Assembly: GCA_902780865.1 (NCBI GenBank) | Contig: CACZHC010000023.1 | Coordinates: forward strand, 1-41,019 | Direction: 5' to 3' | DNA: 41,019 nt | Origin: an uncultured bacterium | GTDB lineage: Bacteria; Verrucomicrobiota; Kiritimatiellia; RFP12; UBA1067 | Shown: in pieces, positions 32,100 through 40,293 of the stretch | How positions within the stretch are numbered: position 1 is the first letter of the stretch | Layout of the letters: each line of letters opens with the position of its first letter | Notes under the pieces: generated by a model | Seen by the model: only the letters and a program-made list of their open reading frames with translations | Databases searched by the model: none | What the model was told of the DNA's origin: nothing | Translations under genes and position numbers: made by a program

Positions 32100-33107
32100 C
32101 TACCAGGCAAGGGCGCCAAGCGCATCAGATATGAGGCGCGCGGCGTTATCGTCGCGCTCCTTCGCAGAAGAGGAACCGAGCACAACCGCTACAGCGCGTT
32201 TTCCGGCACGCGTTCCCGTGATTACAACCGACGAACCGCCGGCGTCTATGTAGCCGGTCTTGAGCCCGTCCACCGCCTCGCGCCCGTCGGGGTTGAAGAT
32301 CTTCTGCTTGTCCTTCACCATCACGTTGTTGTGGTTGCAGAGGCTCTTTACAATGCTCTCGCCTGGCGCGAGCTCAGTCCTGCGCAATGGATCGTTGACA
32401 CGGCGCGTGACAGACGCGCGGTACCCGCCTTTAGTCTTCACGAGGTCGCATGTCTTGACGGAAGTGAACTCAAGCGTCTCCGGGAACTTGAGAATCGCAA
32501 GCGCGAGCTTCAGCTGGTCGGCCGCCGTCGTGACATTGAACGACTTCCAGGGATAGCGCTTTGAGGAATTCGGGGGAAGCCCGTTAGGGTTGTAGTAGCG
32601 CGTCTTCGTCATCCCGAGCTCCGCGGCGCGGGAGTTCATCCTGTCAATGAAGCCGTCGAACGACCCGGCGGAGTTGACTGCAAGGACTATGGCCGCGTCG
32701 TTCGCGCTCTCGACCATCAGCGTAAGACACAGGTCGCGCACGGACATGGTCTCCCCTACCTTGATGCCGATCCAGCTCGCTTCGCAGCGGTTGACGTCCG
32801 GAGTGGCGACAGCCATCGAGTCGAGGCCGTACTTCCCGGCCTTGACATCCTCGAGCACCAGGAAGAGCGTCATCAGCTTCGTCACGCTCGCTGGATACGC
32901 TTCTGCATCGGCGTTTTCGGCTGAGAGAATGCGCCCCGTCGCGGCGTCAGCGCAAATCGCTCCGACATACGGCGAACGGCGGTGCGCCGTCTGCACTGGC
33001 GCGGCGGCCACGCGTCGAGTCGCGGAAACTGGCTTCTTCGCCGGGGCCGCCGTCGCGACAACGGCGACAAAGACGGCAATCGCCGATATGGCTGTGCGAA
33101 AAGTCAC
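32100..33107 (-). CDS. D-alanyl-D-alanine carboxypeptidase (PBP5/DacA-like)
   Basis: Starts at the GTG at 33107 within the stop of the upstream gene (GTGA); 335 residues. A signal peptide (about 1-22) leads to the periplasm. The catalytic motifs are SVTK (74-77), SAN (134-136) and KTG (283-285). It trims the terminal D-alanine of peptidoglycan stem peptides. Compared with PBP5 it ends soon after the catalytic domain and lacks the C-terminal beta domain and membrane anchor helix, so it may be soluble in the periplasm. Last gene of the rnfE operon. Confidence 0.93.
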   Translation of the reverse strand: MTFRTAISAIAVFVAVVATAAPAKKPVSATRRVAAAPVQTAHRRSPYVGAICADAATGRILSAENADAEAYPASVTKLMTLFLVLEDVKAGKYGLDSMAVATPDVNRCEASWIGIKVGETMSVRDLCLTLMVESANDAAIVLAVNSAGSFDGFIDRMNSRAAELGMTKTRYYNPNGLPPNSSKRYPWKSFNVTTAADQLKLALAILKFPETLEFTSVKTCDLVKTKGGYRASVTRRVNDPLRRTELAPGESIVKSLCNHNNVMVKDKQKIFNPDGREAVDGLKTGYIDAGGSSVVITGTRAGKRAVAVVLGSSSAKERDDNAARLISDALGALAW

Positions 33108-33928
33108 TTTACGGTATGGCGCGTTGCCTTGACGAGCGTCTTCCAGAGGGCTGCCGCGTCCTTCGAGGCTATAGCGGCGGCACGCACGTCGGGCTTGGAG
33201 AAGGCCTGGGCGAGCCCGGCCATGAGCCGCAGGTAGAATGCGCTGACGGCGACGGGAATCGCGGAAAGGAACACAAGGTGGACCTTTTCGCCAGCCCAGT
33301 CGATGCCCTCCTTCGAAACGCCCATCGCAAGCGTAAGTCCACCGCCCTCTACGCCTCTCACGTGCGGAAAGGCGACATCGTCCATTGCAGTGGAGAGAAC
33401 GGCCTCGCGATCCATCGCGGCCGTGACGAGACTGTCGGCATTGGAGATGAAGTGGTTGTCCTCCATCGCCTTGGCGAGCGCGGCAATGGCGTCTTCGCGA
33501 GAGACGGCGCCGAGATCGACCATCATAAGCTCTTCGGCGGAGAAGCGCGAGATGCCCGTCTTTGGCTCGTCGCGATCGCCCTTCTCGGAGACATTGCGCG
33601 CCGCGTCGGCGTCGTCTGCGAAGAGAATTCGTCCGCAGCTCGAGCATGCGACGAGATGCTGCCCGAGCTTGACCTGCTGGGCCTGTGCGATCGGGACCTG
33701 CATGCCGCACACGCTGCAGCAGCCGTTCGACATCGAGGCGAGAACGATGTGGCTCTTCTTGTAGAGCCGGGAATAGAGGCCCGCGCTCTGCGGATCGAGC
33801 TTCTTCTGAAGCTCGTCTATCGACTCGTTGAGAGAATCGAGGTGGCTGCCGTCACCCGTCTGGTGGTGTTCGTCGCGTGTGAGGACAAGCTCCTGGAGCT
33901 GCCTCATTATGTTTATCTGGCTTTTCAT
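33104..33928 (-). CDS. Zinc ribbon-PTS EIIA(Ntr) fusion protein
   Basis: 274 residues. The N-terminal 60 residues are helical, then a four-cysteine zinc ribbon (Cys71, Cys74, Cys95, Cys98). From about residue 128 comes a complete EIIA domain of the nitrogen/fructose type, with the phosphorylatable His189 in AFPHVRG. EIIA(Ntr) proteins report phosphotransfer state and regulate potassium transport and other targets. The coupling to a zinc ribbon with helical arms, DksA- or CdsZ-like in outline, is unusual. Overlaps both neighbours by 4 bases. Domain calls are firm; the role is unknown. Confidence 0.88.
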   Translation of the reverse strand: MKSQINIMRQLQELVLTRDEHHQTGDGSHLDSLNESIDELQKKLDPQSAGLYSRLYKKSHIVLASMSNGCCSVCGMQVPIAQAQQVKLGQHLVACSSCGRILFADDADAARNVSEKGDRDEPKTGISRFSAEELMMVDLGAVSREDAIAALAKAMEDNHFISNADSLVTAAMDREAVLSTAMDDVAFPHVRGVEGGGLTLAMGVSKEGIDWAGEKVHLVFLSAIPVAVSAFYLRLMAGLAQAFSKPDVRAAAIASKDAAALWKTLVKATRHTVK

Positions 33929-34296
33929 TTGCTTTTCTCTGTATATGCGCGTATCTTGTCAATCGTCTCTGCCGAAAGGATGTGCTCCATCAGGCACGCA
34001 TCCCTGTCGGCGATACGTCGACTAACGCCAAGCTTGACAAGAAACGACCTTAAAAGCTTGTGGCGGTTCAAGACATGCCTTGCGACCCTCTCGCCCTTCG
34101 GCGTGAGGTTGATCGGCGAATATGGCTCCTGCGTCACGAGGCCAAGCTTCTTCAGCTCGTGTATCGCCTTTACTACAGACGGCATCTTGACGTCGAGAAG
34201 GCGCGCCACGTCGCGCACCTGGGCGGGCTTGCCCTCCTCAATCAGGACGAATATCGTCTCAAGGTAGTCCTCTAAGCTCTGTGTCATATTCGTCAC
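33925..34296 (-). CDS. Short DtxR/MntR family metal-dependent regulator
   Basis: 123 residues from the GTG at 34296 (overlapping the upstream stop as GTGA); an ATG at 34287 is an alternative. The winged helix (about 5-62: LEDYLETIFVLIEEGKPAQV, then PSVVKAIHELKKLGLV) and the first part of the dimerisation domain (RHKLLRSFLVKLG, MEHILSAE) are typical. The SH3-like domain of full DtxR is missing, and the C-terminus is shorter than MntR (about 142). It probably senses Mn2+ or Fe2+. The nearby operon genes are candidate targets. Confidence 0.88.
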   Translation of the reverse strand: MTNMTQSLEDYLETIFVLIEEGKPAQVRDVARLLDVKMPSVVKAIHELKKLGLVTQEPYSPINLTPKGERVARHVLNRHKLLRSFLVKLGVSRRIADRDACLMEHILSAETIDKIRAYTEKSK

Positions 34297-35363
34297 TTGC
34301 CGAATGGGCTTGTCTTCTTCATTAGGTGCGCGAACTTTACGGCCTCGATAGATTCCTCAAGGGCAAGCGGAAACGCCGCCGCCGTACGCACCGTGTCGTA
34401 GACGTGGCGCCAGAACGCGCTCTGGCCGTGAAGCGTGCCCTTCGGGAGCGAAATCGGGATCTTCTTCACCGGCACGTCTTCGTGCATATCGACGATTTCG
34501 GGCGTCCGCACGGACGAGCGACGGCGCGGAAACGAGAAGTCGGGGTCTATGATCGTAAGGAGGCCCTCGGTCGCACCGGGGAGGACCTTGAAGGTGCCGC
34601 GCGAGCCGCGTATGACGAACGAGGGCATCCTGTCGTCCGCAAGGACGCCGCCGTTGAACTCGATATCGGCTGACACCGCGCCACGGGTCTTCAGGCAGAC
34701 ATGTACGCAGTCCTCGGCGTCGCCAAGGGACGCAACGCGCTTAAGCTCGCTCCACATCTGTATCGGCGGCAGCGGCAGCAGACGCAGCGCCTGGAGGACA
34801 AGGTCGGGCATCGCGTAATAGGCCGCGCCGCCGCCGAGACGCTTCACAGTCTGCCAGTCGTCGCGGCGGATGAAGTCCTCGCGCCTGATGCACACCTGGT
34901 ATATGTCGCCGAGCCTCGTGTCGGCCATCGCCATCTTCGCAAGCAGGAAGTCAGAGGCGAAAAGGCCACGCTGGAACACGAGAAGCCTGTTCTTAGCCTT
35001 CTGCGCAGCGCCACGCAGCACCTGCGCGTCGTCGAAAGTGAGCGCGAGCGGAGTCTCGAGAAGCGTCCAGAAGCCGCGCTCCAGCGACTGAAGCGCGTGG
35101 CTCACGTGGTCGATCGAGCATGTCGCTATGTCGACGACGTCGATGTCGCGTTCGTCGAGCATGTCGGAGAACCGGCGGAACATCTTGCAGTCGGGAAAGT
35201 CCTTGGCGATGATGTCGCGGCGTTCCTTCATGAGGTCGCATGCGGCAACTACCTTGAAGAGCGCGGGGTGCGCCTTGAAGACGGAATAGTGGTCTTCGAA
35301 CATTGCGCGGCCAAGCCCCATGAGGGCCACGCGCACCGGTGGTCTATGGCTTTCGGCTTTCAC
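34293..35363 (-). CDS. Gfo/Idh/MocA family oxidoreductase-like protein
   Basis: 356 residues from the GTG at 35363, which overlaps the nrdR stop. The N-terminal Rossmann half (VRVALMGLGRAMFEDHYSVF, VVAACDLMKERRDI, DVVDIATCSIDH) and the C-terminal alpha/beta half fit the family of NAD(P)-dependent sugar dehydrogenases. The normally conserved E-K-P, whose lysine is catalytic, reads E-T-P here (LLETPLALTF). Catalysis may be lost or altered, and a ligand-sensing or binding role is possible. Position between nrdR and a metal regulator gives no substrate clue. Confidence 0.85.
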   Translation of the reverse strand: MKAESHRPPVRVALMGLGRAMFEDHYSVFKAHPALFKVVAACDLMKERRDIIAKDFPDCKMFRRFSDMLDERDIDVVDIATCSIDHVSHALQSLERGFWTLLETPLALTFDDAQVLRGAAQKAKNRLLVFQRGLFASDFLLAKMAMADTRLGDIYQVCIRREDFIRRDDWQTVKRLGGGAAYYAMPDLVLQALRLLPLPPIQMWSELKRVASLGDAEDCVHVCLKTRGAVSADIEFNGGVLADDRMPSFVIRGSRGTFKVLPGATEGLLTIIDPDFSFPRRRSSVRTPEIVDMHEDVPVKKIPISLPKGTLHGQSAFWRHVYDTVRTAAAFPLALEESIEAVKFAHLMKKTSPFGK

Positions 35364-35803
35364 TTTTTCACGATCTCCGTTATTGCGGACAGGAACTGCG
35401 CCACATCCTTGAACTGTCGGTAGACGCTCGCGAAACGTATGTACGCGACCTCGTCAACCTTGTGGAGCTCGTGCATCACGAGCTCGGCGATCTTGTCGGC
35501 CGACACCTCGTCGCCCTCGAGGTTCGCGACGACATGGTCGATCATCGTACGGATCTGCTCGTCGCTGACCGGGCGCTTGCCGCACGCAATCCTGATGGCC
35601 TTGTCGACCTTCGAGCGGTCGAACGTCTGACGGGTGCCGTCGCGCTTTATGACGAGCACCTCGTCGCGGTCGATCTCCTCGTAGGTGGTGAACCTGTAGC
35701 CGCACTTAAGGCACTCGCGGCGGCGGCGAATCGCCGCGCCGTCGCGCGCACCGCGCGAATCGAGCACCTTGTCGTCGTCGACGCCGCACTTGGGGCACTT
35801 CAT
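35360..35803 (-). CDS. nrdR: Transcriptional repressor NrdR
   Basis: Start at the ATG at 35803, with AAGGAG about 8 bases upstream inside the rnfE end; a longer frame exists but loses the conserved N-terminus. 147 residues, the standard size. The zinc ribbon is CPKC...CLKC (about 3-34), followed by an ATP-cone (about 48-135). NrdR senses dATP/ATP and represses ribonucleotide reductase genes by binding NrdR boxes. Four-base overlaps with both neighbours. Confidence 0.96.
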   Translation of the reverse strand: MKCPKCGVDDDKVLDSRGARDGAAIRRRRECLKCGYRFTTYEEIDRDEVLVIKRDGTRQTFDRSKVDKAIRIACGKRPVSDEQIRTMIDHVVANLEGDEVSADKIAELVMHELHKVDEVAYIRFASVYRQFKDVAQFLSAITEIVKK

Positions 35804-36504
35804 GACTTGGCTCCTTCGGCATCGCCATCCTTGCCGCGGCCGCACATCGTGCAGTGGCGGCAGTCGAGGTTCACGGGAAGCGGCGCGGGAGCGCCGTGGC
35901 GGCGCGCGTTCCATTCGCCGATGCGGTTGATGAGGGCAAGAAGAAGCCCAAGCGTTATGAAGCCGCCCGCAGGAAGGATCGCAAGCGTAACGGGACCGGG
36001 GTTCAGCCCCTTGATGGCGATGTCGCCCCAGACGGTAAGCGTACCGGCACCTACGATCTCGCGGACCGCGGCTATGAGGGCGAGGGAAAGCGTGAAGCCG
36101 ATGCCGCTCCCGAGGCCGTCGGCAAGAGAGTCGACGACGCCGTTCTTCGAGGCAAACGCCTCGGCGCGGCCAAGGATGATGCAGTTCACGACGATCAGCG
36201 GGATGAAGATGCCGAGCGAGGCCGAGAGGTCGGGCAGGTACGCCTGCATCAAAAGGTCGATGGCCGTGACGAACGTCGCAATGATGACGATGTAGCAGGG
36301 AATGTGGACGGCCGGCGGTATCAATCTTCTCAGCGCGGAAACGAGGCCGTTGGAGCAGACGAGCACGAACGTCGCAGCGAGCCCCATGCCAAGCGCGTTT
36401 TCAAGGCTCGTCGTGACTGCAAGCGTCGGGCAGAGACCGAGCACAAGCCGAAAGATGGGATTGTTCTTGAAAATCCCGTACCAAAAGGAAAGCCATGTTT
36501 TCAT
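35800..36504 (-). CDS. rnfE: RnfE/NqrD-type subunit of an ion-pumping electron transport complex
   Basis: 234 residues, six membrane helices. Conserved segments are NNPIFRLVLGLCPTLAVTTS, IPLIVVNCIILGRAEAFASK and DGLGSGIGFTLSLALIAAVRE. These identify RnfE/RsxE rather than RnfA (NqrD is a close relative). The C-terminus carries CRHCTMC, an extra cysteine cluster. RnfE is part of the ferredoxin:NAD+ oxidoreductase that pumps Na+ or H+. The other rnf genes are absent on both sides, so rnfE heads an unrelated operon (nrdR onward). A TATAAT box lies 8 bases before the ATG. Confidence 0.92.
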   Translation of the reverse strand: MKTWLSFWYGIFKNNPIFRLVLGLCPTLAVTTSLENALGMGLAATFVLVCSNGLVSALRRLIPPAVHIPCYIVIIATFVTAIDLLMQAYLPDLSASLGIFIPLIVVNCIILGRAEAFASKNGVVDSLADGLGSGIGFTLSLALIAAVREIVGAGTLTVWGDIAIKGLNPGPVTLAILPAGGFITLGLLLALINRIGEWNARRHGAPAPLPVNLDCRHCTMCGRGKDGDAEGAKS

Positions 36505-36512
36505 ACGGGTAT

Positions 36513-36518
36513 ATTATA
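36513..36518 (-). promoter_or_regulatory. -10 box for the rnfE operon, start codon 8 bases downstream
   Basis: TATAAT on the minus strand after a T-rich stretch, 8 bases before the ATG at 36504. It predicts a leaderless or nearly leaderless transcript for a six-gene operon. No Shine-Dalgarno sequence precedes rnfE. Confidence 0.5.
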
Positions 36519-36548
36519 GATAAAAAAAAAGAAAATGGCAAGGGCGAA

Positions 36549-37232
36549 TCAGAAGTTTATTCTGAACTCGTTCTTGTGCCAGGAAATGAGCCCACGGTCG
36601 CGCAGGTGGCCGAGCGAGCGCGAAAGCGCCGGACGGGTCACGCCGAAGTACTCGGCCATGCGCTCGCGGTCGAAAGGAATCTTGACGACGCCGGTCTTGC
36701 CCGTCTCGTTGTTCAGCCCAGTCAGGTACATCTGTATCTTCGCCTCTATCGTCGGCGCATTCATCACCGTCATCTTGCGCCAGGTGGAGAAAAACTCTCG
36801 TGCGAGGATCTTCGACACGTTCGACGAAAACCTCGCCATCGCCGGCTCGGACCGCTCGATCATCTGCCTGACGACCGGCATGTCGAGCGATATGAGGACG
36901 CTCGGCTCGGCCGCCACGATAGTGCCCGGCCAGCAGGAAATCTCGGGCGTGAACAGTATCCACAGCCCGAGGACTTCGCCGGCGCATATCTCCCTGACGA
37001 AGATCTGGTGTCCATGCGCCGTCTTCTCGTAGACGCGCAGCTTGCCCGAAACGACGACGAACAGCCTGTTCGCCTCAAGCCCCGCATGCGCCACAACCAC
37101 GTTTTTCGCGGCGGTCTTCTTGACGCCGTTGAAGCGATACAGGAGCGACTCGACGTCGGCGGCGGTGAACCCGTGGAAAAGGTCGGCACCACTTGCGAGG
37201 TCGACTATGGATGCAGCTCCCATTTCAGCCAT
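36549..37232 (-). CDS. Crp/Fnr family transcriptional regulator
   Basis: 227 residues from the ATG at 37232, which overlaps the permease stop by 8 bases; an ATG at 37223 is possible. The cyclic-nucleotide-like effector domain spans about 15-130 (LFHGFTAADVESLLYRF, GEVLGLWILF) and the winged helix about 160-225 (RERMAEYFGVTRPALSRSL). No cysteine cluster like Fnr is seen. The ligand is unknown. Context with a permease and an unrecognised protein suggests the three are expressed together. Confidence 0.9.
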   Translation of the reverse strand: MAEMGAASIVDLASGADLFHGFTAADVESLLYRFNGVKKTAAKNVVVAHAGLEANRLFVVVSGKLRVYEKTAHGHQIFVREICAGEVLGLWILFTPEISCWPGTIVAAEPSVLISLDMPVVRQMIERSEPAMARFSSNVSKILAREFFSTWRKMTVMNAPTIEAKIQMYLTGLNNETGKTGVVKIPFDRERMAEYFGVTRPALSRSLGHLRDRGLISWHKNEFRINF

Positions 37233-38193
37233 TCTGGAACCTGACGCGCGGATCGAGCGCCGCGTAGGCAAGGTCCGTGACGAGGTTGACGAACTGGTAG
37301 AGGAGAGCGCCAAGAACGACGACCGCCCGGACGACCGCCATGTCGGCGGAGTGTATCGCGTTGATCGACACCGAACCAAGCCCCGGAATTCCGAAGAACG
37401 ACTCGAGGAGGAGCGAGCCGGTGAAGAGGTAGGGTATCGCGAGCGAAATATAGGTGACGATCGGAATGAGCGCGTTCCTGAGGACGTGCTTTACGAGAAT
37501 CGCCGCGCCCGAGAGGCCTTTCGCGCGCGCCGTGAGGACATACGGCTTGTAGAGCTCGTCGAGTATCGCCATGCGGAAGAACCTGACGTCGACGCCGAGG
37601 GACGAGAGGACGCCTATGAGAACCGGAAGCGCAAGGTAGAACCAGCCGCGGTAGCCCCAGATCGGAAAGAGCCCGAGCTTGTACGAGAGGAGAAACTGCC
37701 CCGCGAGCACCCACACGACGTAGTTGACGCTCATGAGGACGGTCGAGCCGAAGAGAATCGCCTTGTCGGGGAAGCGCCCTCTCCACGCCGCCGCCACGAA
37801 CGCGAGGAGAAGCCCGACGACCGTTCCCCCGACGAGGATCGGGACCGTGAGCGAAAGGCTCGGCCCGACGCCGCGCTTCAGGATGTCCACGACGGGCTCC
37901 TTCATCTCGACGGAATAGCCGAGGTCGCCCTTCGCGAGATCGCCTACGAAGTTGAAAAGCTGGCTGTCGAAAAGCCCCTTGAAGCCCGCATCGCCCCAAT
38001 TGCCGACGATGAGCGGCTTGTCGTAGCCGTACTTGTGGTTGAAGGCGGCAATCGCCTCGGCAGTCGCGTTCTTCCCGAGGATCGCCTCGGCAGGCGACCC
38101 GCCGACGATGTTGAAGAGCGCAAACGCGAGCAGGACTATTCCCGCCGTAGTGGGAATCACCTCCAGAATGCGTCTTAGGACATACTTCAGCAT
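37225..38193 (-). CDS. ABC transporter permease, DppB/OppB type
   Basis: 322 residues from the ATG at 38193, preceded by AAGGTGGGG; its ATG lies within the end of the upstream gene. Features are the typical N-terminal LKYVLRRILEVIPTTAGIVL, six helices, and the cytoplasmic loop ARAKGLSGAAILVKHVLRNA that contacts the ATPase (EAA-like), followed by LIPIVTYISLAI. It would take part in peptide, nickel or oligosaccharide import. The usual DppC, ATPases and binding protein are not adjacent, so it is an orphan here. Confidence 0.9.
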   Translation of the reverse strand: MLKYVLRRILEVIPTTAGIVLLAFALFNIVGGSPAEAILGKNATAEAIAAFNHKYGYDKPLIVGNWGDAGFKGLFDSQLFNFVGDLAKGDLGYSVEMKEPVVDILKRGVGPSLSLTVPILVGGTVVGLLLAFVAAAWRGRFPDKAILFGSTVLMSVNYVVWVLAGQFLLSYKLGLFPIWGYRGWFYLALPVLIGVLSSLGVDVRFFRMAILDELYKPYVLTARAKGLSGAAILVKHVLRNALIPIVTYISLAIPYLFTGSLLLESFFGIPGLGSVSINAIHSADMAVVRAVVVLGALLYQFVNLVTDLAYAALDPRVRFQNG

Positions 38194-40154
38194 TGTTCCC
38201 CACCTTCTATTGCCGCGCGGAGAACGGCGGCGACCGACTTTGGATCGCACCGGTCGAGGCGCTCGAGCGTTTTTGCCCAGCGATACGCACCGGAACCGGC
38301 GACGTCGAACGGACGGTGCACGAAAAGCTCGTCAAACGCCTTGCGGCGATCGCGGTACTTCGCCTGCACTTCCGCGAGCTTGCGCTCGAATGCCGTGACG
38401 TAGGCGTCGGTGAACGCAGCCATGTCTGACACGAATTTCGCGCGTCGGCGGATGACGTTCGCGTAGGGAGCGACGGAATCCTCGAACGTGTGCAGGTAGT
38501 TGACGAAGCTTCCCGCGTGGTCGGTCGCGACAACCCTGACAGGGAGTCCGTCCGGCCCGAACTGCACGACCTCGTAGTTCTTGTCGAAGAGGTTTTCCTT
38601 TGTCTCGGACGAACGGCGGCCAACGATCAGGTCATGCGCCGCGGCCTCGCCCATCAACCATGCGAACGCAAGGGCGAACGCGGGATTGCGGAAACGCGCG
38701 GGCGGGATCTTGTCGGAAGCCGTGCCTGGAACGTAGTCGCGGACATACCCGTAGGCACGAACCGTCGTGCCGTTGTATTGGTTGCGGCCATGGTACGTCT
38801 CGGGGAACTGCGCTATCGCGACGCGCGGGGGGAGGTTCATCCCGAGCTGGCAGCACATGAGCCGGCGGTCGAGAATGTAGTCCGCGTACTCGTTCGCCTC
38901 TATCGTCGCCTGAAGGATGTCCTTGCCTTCGTCGAGATGCTCGGCGACGCCCCACTTCTGGAATCGGAGAAGGACAATCCGCACTTCGTCGGACTCGGCC
39001 GTCTTGCACTGGACGACATAGACGCTGCCGTGGCGAGACCCCTCGATCGGAGATCGCGCGAGCGAGCGTGCGATGCGCCCGACGTTGACGAACTCGATGT
39101 CGTTGAAGAGGCGCATCAGGTTGAAGATGATGTTGCGGACGTGGAAGTCGCAGAGCGGCGCGAGCGACGGGTCGCGCGTGCGGTTGTACTCGTCCCAGAG
39201 AGGGTCGAAAATCACCTCGCCGCGGTCGACGCGGGCGCCGGGGAGCCATTCGATCTGGCGGTAGAACTCAGGCGAGATTCCCTGTATGAGATCCTGCTCG
39301 GCGGCGTTCGTCTCGTTGGTGCCGGCCGTGATGGCTGCGCACATCGCGTTGCGCCAGTCGAAGTTCTCAACAGACTCCTCGCGCAGTTCGGCCGGGAGGG
39401 ACATGCGCCAGTCGAGGGCGATCTTGTCGACCGCCGCGCGAAGCTCGGCGTCGCCAAGCGCATCCACGTCGAGCCCCTTCAAGGCGGTCTTGATCTCGAT
39501 CGGCGTCGTAGTCGGGAACAGGTCGATCTCGGGATGGCCCATCCTGTTGCGCTTCTTGAGGAACGAGACGACCTCTTTCACCTGGGCGCGGTACTCGTCC
39601 GCTGGAAGAGCCGAGACGACGTTGTATCCGCCTGCCGTAATATAGCGTGTACCGACGGCCTGGTTGTAGTAGTAGACCGGCTTTTCCCCTATCGCGACAC
39701 GCGCACTCTCGACGATCTTCGCCATGTCCTCCTGCGAAATCGGCGCACGCGCCATGCGCCAGTTCTCGCCGCGCGCCCTAAGCGCATTCCTGACTTTGGC
39801 CGCATGCGTGTTGAGGAAGCGCACCTTGCGCTTGTTGACGATCTTCTGAAGTTCCTCGTCGGCGCGGAACGCGAGGTCCATGTGGTCGGGATCGGGCCTG
39901 ATTAGCACATGGTCGTCGGTGAAGATGAGGTCTACGGACTCAGCGAACTCCGCTTCCTCTTCGGAGGCGGTCAGCGGCTGAAGCCCGGCTGCGGCGCGAG
40001 TTTCGTTGAGGTGGTCGATCCACATCGCGCGCTGCATGGCGTGGACGCCTCGCCTGGTCACAAGACCGGGCGTCTTGAAAAACATCGTGCCGACGCGGCT
40101 CAACAGAGCGCCGTCCGGCGTCTTTGCGAAAATTGGTTCTCCTAAAATCTGCAT
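38187..40154 (-). CDS. Unrecognised 655-residue soluble protein
   Basis: The start is placed at the ATG at 40154, 6 bases after a TATAAT box; the ATG at 40160 directly abuts the box and could not lie on a transcript starting at the normal distance. No signal peptide or membrane helix. The C-terminal third has an AAHDLIVGRRSSETKENLFD segment, then VVATDHAGSF. This faintly recalls the D-x4-N and D-x-G steps of kinase-fold proteins, but no lysine site or glycine loop is evident. Downstream lie a permease and a Crp-like gene in coupled order. Function unknown. Confidence 0.75.
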   Translation of the reverse strand: MQILGEPIFAKTPDGALLSRVGTMFFKTPGLVTRRGVHAMQRAMWIDHLNETRAAAGLQPLTASEEEAEFAESVDLIFTDDHVLIRPDPDHMDLAFRADEELQKIVNKRKVRFLNTHAAKVRNALRARGENWRMARAPISQEDMAKIVESARVAIGEKPVYYYNQAVGTRYITAGGYNVVSALPADEYRAQVKEVVSFLKKRNRMGHPEIDLFPTTTPIEIKTALKGLDVDALGDAELRAAVDKIALDWRMSLPAELREESVENFDWRNAMCAAITAGTNETNAAEQDLIQGISPEFYRQIEWLPGARVDRGEVIFDPLWDEYNRTRDPSLAPLCDFHVRNIIFNLMRLFNDIEFVNVGRIARSLARSPIEGSRHGSVYVVQCKTAESDEVRIVLLRFQKWGVAEHLDEGKDILQATIEANEYADYILDRRLMCCQLGMNLPPRVAIAQFPETYHGRNQYNGTTVRAYGYVRDYVPGTASDKIPPARFRNPAFALAFAWLMGEAAAHDLIVGRRSSETKENLFDKNYEVVQFGPDGLPVRVVATDHAGSFVNYLHTFEDSVAPYANVIRRRAKFVSDMAAFTDAYVTAFERKLAEVQAKYRDRRKAFDELFVHRPFDVAGSGAYRWAKTLERLDRCDPKSVAAVLRAAIEGGEQC

Positions 40155-40160
40155 ATGCAT

Positions 40161-40166
40161 ATTATA
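40161..40166 (-). promoter_or_regulatory. -10 box for the 655-residue protein gene
   Basis: TTTGGTATAAT on the minus strand, immediately followed by ATGCAT and then ATG. The spacing places the transcription start at the second ATG (40154), which decides the start choice. No Shine-Dalgarno sequence. Confidence 0.6.
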
Positions 40167-40239
40167 CCAAACCTTGGGCCATCCATGTGGGATTAGATGT
40201 CGTCAATCGGCGGTTTTCATCCCATCTCATTAGACACAA

Positions 40240-40266
40240 GGGGACGCAGCCGTCGGCCACGTCCCC
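40240..40266 (-). terminator. Hairpin after rpsG, possible terminator
   Basis: GGGGACG and CGTCCCC pair across a 13-base loop, 28 bases past the rpsG stop on the minus strand. Only a weak T-rich tail (TTGTGT) follows, so termination may be inefficient or factor-assisted. Confidence 0.4.
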
Positions 40267-40293
40267 CGCGTTTGTTGGAAAAGCACTTGGCCG

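Noticed and set aside
35339..36295. Plus-strand frame of 318 codons opposite nrdR and rnfE
   Set aside because: Shadow of two well-recognised minus-strand genes.
36519..36548. T-run after the Crp/Fnr gene as an intrinsic terminator
   Set aside because: A 9-base T-run is present on the minus strand, but the only inverted repeat (TCAGAA/TTCTGA) overlaps the stop codon and is separated from it by more than 10 bases.
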